Shown piece by piece: positions 33,949-36,279 of a DNA stretch of 36,279 bases. Position numbers and translations under genes: made by a program. How positions within the stretch are numbered: position 1 is the first letter of the stretch; each line of letters begins with the position of its first letter. The notes under the pieces are model-generated. The model saw only the letters and a list, made by a program, of their open reading frames with translations. It ran no database searches and was not told the origin of the DNA. Source of the DNA: an uncultured Erwinia sp. (lineage in GTDB: Bacteria > Pseudomonadota > Gammaproteobacteria > Enterobacterales > Enterobacteriaceae). The stretch lies in contig CALYQW010000031.1 in assembly GCA_945290265.1 (NCBI GenBank), positions 1 to 36,279 on the forward strand, written 5' to 3'.

Positions 33949-35238
33949 TCAGGTTGATTTTCCATCTTGGGTGAATAATGAACCTGAACCTGAACCTGAA
34001 CCTGAACCTGAACCTGAACCTGAACCTGAACCTGGGGCTTTCGGGCAATCACCACTGTCCCAGGCCGTTACAAATTGGTGCTTAAACTCAGCAGAAACCG
34101 CATGATTGAGATAAATACTCTCTTTTTCCCCCAGGCAGGCGAGGTTGATGGCTTGATTGTTACTAATAAAGTTAATCAGCCTGGCGGAACCGTTGCGGAT
34201 AATATAGCCGGGCAGGGTAATTTTATCGCCGCCATCGTTGTAACGGGTGCCCAGAATAACCGTACTGATATTCCGATCCTTAATGCGTGCCAGCACGGCA
34301 TCATCATCATGGGTTAACACCGCCGCAGCCAGGATATCGTTTTCCTGCTGAGGCTGGACATAGCGAAGATAAAACTTAACCGCAGGAGCATTCGACAGCA
34401 TCAGTGCCTGGTGTAATTCAGCCTGACTGACAGTCAGATGCTTTTTCCAGGACGGAAAAAGCTTAAGCAGAAAATCCAGACTGTTGATTTCCCGGCTACT
34501 GCGGGCTTTGCTGTAGATAAAGCTTTTCAGGCTATCCAGCCGGTATGCTACCACAGAATCCGTGTCGTTAAGTTGCTGCTTTTCGTCCTCACTCAGCGAC
34601 TGATATAACACCTGTAGCAGGTTGAGGTTATCAGCCCGTTCAAACGATGACTGAATAACGTATTCTCTGGAAGTGTGTTGATACAGATTGCACTGAATCA
34701 CTTTGTTAAAAGAGGCTGCAGGATAATCAGGCTGGTGGCTCATTTCATCAAAAATATCAGCGATATTTTCCGGGCAGTGCTGCCATAAGCTGTCCACTTT
34801 CAGCATATCACCTTCACTCAGCGCAATCTTAACCGCCTGCTGGTTGTCATAAACCTGCTTGCCGGGTATCAGATAGCTGAGATGAAGATAAAACACGCAG
34901 ATAAACAGACACCAGCCGGAGGCAATAATTCTTGCAGCACTGGCCCGGCGGCGTATGCGCATTATCAGAACTATCCAGAAAATAATGGCGTAGGGTGTCA
35001 GGGATACCAGACTGAGAACCGGTGAATCAAGATAACCATAAAACCAGAATAGCTGCAGCGCAATCAGCGTCAGAGTGGGCAGTTCAAAATAAACCAGGGA
35101 AGTGATATTAGTATTTATTCCTGTATTGTCATGTGCGGTAAAACGAAAAAAAACAGGTAACAGCAGCATCAGAGGTGACAGAAAGGCGAGAGTTAACACG
35201 CTAAATATAAGAAAAAAATCGAGATTTGAGAAAGACAT
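33949..35238 (-). CDS. membrane protein with repeat-encoded Ser-Gly tail
   Basis: 429 residues, family not recognised. Four hydrophobic segments lie in about residues 8-32, 47-70, 73-95 and 101-126; after them comes a soluble, mostly helical region (about 130-400). The last part is nine Gly-Ser pairs followed by LFTQDGKST, encoded by a pure hexamer array. It starts at ATG 35238 without a strong ribosome site. It may be an immunity-type or sensor membrane protein, but nothing in the sequence proves this. It is convergent with the ATP-grasp gene and may not belong to the cluster. Confidence 0.75.
   Translation of the reverse strand: MSFSNLDFFLIFSVLTLAFLSPLMLLLPVFFRFTAHDNTGINTNITSLVYFELPTLTLIALQLFWFYGYLDSPVLSLVSLTPYAIIFWIVLIMRIRRRASAARIIASGWCLFICVFYLHLSYLIPGKQVYDNQQAVKIALSEGDMLKVDSLWQHCPENIADIFDEMSHQPDYPAASFNKVIQCNLYQHTSREYVIQSSFERADNLNLLQVLYQSLSEDEKQQLNDTDSVVAYRLDSLKSFIYSKARSSREINSLDFLLKLFPSWKKHLTVSQAELHQALMLSNAPAVKFYLRYVQPQQENDILAAAVLTHDDDAVLARIKDRNISTVILGTRYNDGGDKITLPGYIIRNGSARLINFISNNQAINLACLGEKESIYLNHAVSAEFKHQFVTAWDSGDCPKAPGSGSGSGSGSGSGSGSGSLFTQDGKST
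33981..34034. repeat. hexanucleotide microsatellite (AACCTG) x9
   Basis: Nine perfect copies of AACCTG, read on the minus strand as alternating Gly-Ser codons near the C-terminus of the membrane protein. A six-base unit keeps frame, so copy-number change would lengthen or shorten the tail without switching the gene off. Confidence 0.97.
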
Positions 35239-35479
35239 ACCGGGTGCTTATCCATAAGTAAACGGTTGAAGGGAGTATTATTAGCAAAACCAGCAGTGGA
35301 CGTCTATCTCCTGGTGTTGCGACAGGTGTATGAGGTTGGTTGGAGAGGAATAGAATAAGAGTGCAATATCAAAAGTAACAGACAGGGACGCTATTGATCG
35401 CAAAAAAAGTTTCGCCTGTGACCTGAACGCTTTATTTGTGTAGAATCTGCTTTAATTTAATTCCGTTGAGAATATCGCG
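35239..35479. other. intergenic region before hsdR
   Basis: About 240 bp without a gene. A TAGAAT (35441-35446) in an AT-rich context lies 33 bp before the hsdR start and may be its -10 element. Confidence 0.4.
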
Positions 35480-36279
35480 ATGGCTGGCGTGAACAAAAGC
35501 AATTTGAGTGAAGCCGATATTATTACCCAATTTATCCTGCCCGCCGTCACCGGCGCTGGCTGGGATACGATGTTGCAGAACCGTCAGGAAGTAAAACTGC
35601 GCGAAGGCAAAATTGTGGTGCGCGGTAAACTGGCCTCGCGTCTCAGGGTAAAATCAGCAGATATTGTGCTGTATTACAAACCGGGTCTGCCGCTGGCGGT
35701 AATTGAAGCCAAGGCCAATCAGCACAGCGTTGGCAAAGGGATGCAGCAGGGTCTGGAATATGCCGAACATGCTGAATGTGCCTTTTGTTTTTTCCTCTAA
35801 CGGCGACCGCTTTATCTTTCACGACAAAACTAATCCGCAGCAGCTGAATCGGAGATCGCGCTTGATGACTTTCCCACTCCGGACAGATTGTGGCAAAAAT
35901 ACTGTCAGTGGAAAGGCTTTACGCAGCAGCAGTTACCGGTAATCAGCCAGGATTATTATCAGGATGGCAGCGGAAAATCACCGCGTTACTATCAGCTGCA
36001 GGCGATTAACCGCACGGTAGAAGCAGTGGCGGCGGGTAAAAATCGTATTCTGCTGGTGATGGCGACCGGCACCGGTAAAACCTATACCGCCTTTCAGATT
36101 ATCTGGCGCTGATGGAAAGCGAAAAGTAAAAAACGCATTCTGTTTCTGGCGGACCGCAATATCCTGATCGATCAGACCAAAAATAACGACTTCCAGCCCT
36201 TTGGCAATGCGATGGCAAAAGTCAGCGGACGCACAATCGATCCTGCCTATGAAGTTCATCTGGCGCTGTATCAGGCCAT
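35480..36279 (+). pseudogene. hsdR: type I restriction enzyme R subunit (hsdR), broken and cut by window end
   Basis: The N-terminus reads [19 protein letters not shown], then the nuclease core with Asp in SADIVLYY and the Glu-x-Lys of VIEAKANQ, as in HsdR of type I systems. One extra base near 35768 shifts the frame within [17 protein letters not shown]; a second shift near 35850 precedes [17 protein letters not shown]; an in-frame TGA at 36111-36113 follows the motor's Walker A region [16 protein letters not shown], after which [18 protein letters not shown] continues. The helicase part runs off the window. No hsdM or hsdS is seen here. The nuclease-motor subunit cannot be made intact. Confidence 0.9.

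Noticed and set aside
33714-34055. Frames encoding Val-Gln or Phe-Arg runs over the hexamer array
   Set aside because: They are alternative readings of the microsatellite; only the Gly-Ser frame belongs to a long gene with membrane segments.

Overview
The window is chromosomal DNA of an enterobacterium, most likely Erwiniaceae (Erwinia/Pantoea-like). This rests on gene content and order: gltX next to divergent Val/Lys tRNAs, a yfeC-type gene, two tRNA-Ala(GGC) genes, nupC, mntH, glk and alaC-ypdK follow the Escherichia coli order, while an indolepyruvate decarboxylase gene (ipdC) sits beside glk as in plant-associated relatives. The species call is inference; the family identities are read from motifs.

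Region 1 (1-12.4 kb) is housekeeping core: a tRNA operon (Lys, Val, Val) leaving on the minus strand with its promoter, gltX, a YfeC-like regulator, an FNT-type formate/nitrite channel, two tRNA-Ala genes, the nucleoside transporter NupC, the manganese importer MntH with a visible MntR-like operator, an aldo/keto reductase gene stopped by an amber codon, ipdC (indole-3-acetate pathway), glucokinase, alanine aminotransferase AlaC, and the 23-residue membrane peptide gene ypdK.

Region 2 (12.4-18.7 kb) is more variable: a small lipoprotein, an SMP-30/gluconolactonase protein, a YbdG-type mechanosensitive channel, a structured intergenic sequence that looks like a dispersed repeat, an AmiD-like amidase with no signal peptide, and the wreck of a GH20 chitobiase gene.

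Region 3 (18.7-33.9 kb) is an apparently uncharacterised biosynthetic gene cluster built from free-standing NRPS and PKS parts. It has two arms that diverge from an AT-rich control region at about 27.5-28.0 kb. The minus arm reads, in transcription order: BtrH/C39-like protein (interrupted by an in-frame TAG), carrier protein, acyl-CoA-dehydrogenase-fold flavoenzyme, ketosynthase with a long tail and no acyltransferase, adenylation enzyme, condensation-carrier didomain, thioesterase-like hydrolase. The plus arm reads: adenylation enzyme, KAS III-like enzyme with an altered triad, carrier protein, unknown protein, SET-type MFS exporter, ATP-grasp ligase. The parts suggest a small exported peptide-polyketide; the product is not known to me. 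No phosphopantetheinyl transferase, malonyl acyltransferase or regulator gene is seen in the cluster, so those would come from elsewhere in the genome.

Region 4 (33.9-36.3 kb) holds a membrane protein whose tail is encoded by nine copies of a hexanucleotide, and a type I restriction subunit gene (hsdR) broken by two frameshifts and a stop and cut by the window edge. Several decayed genes (aldo/keto reductase, chitobiase, BtrH-like, hsdR) indicate ongoing gene loss around the accessory region.
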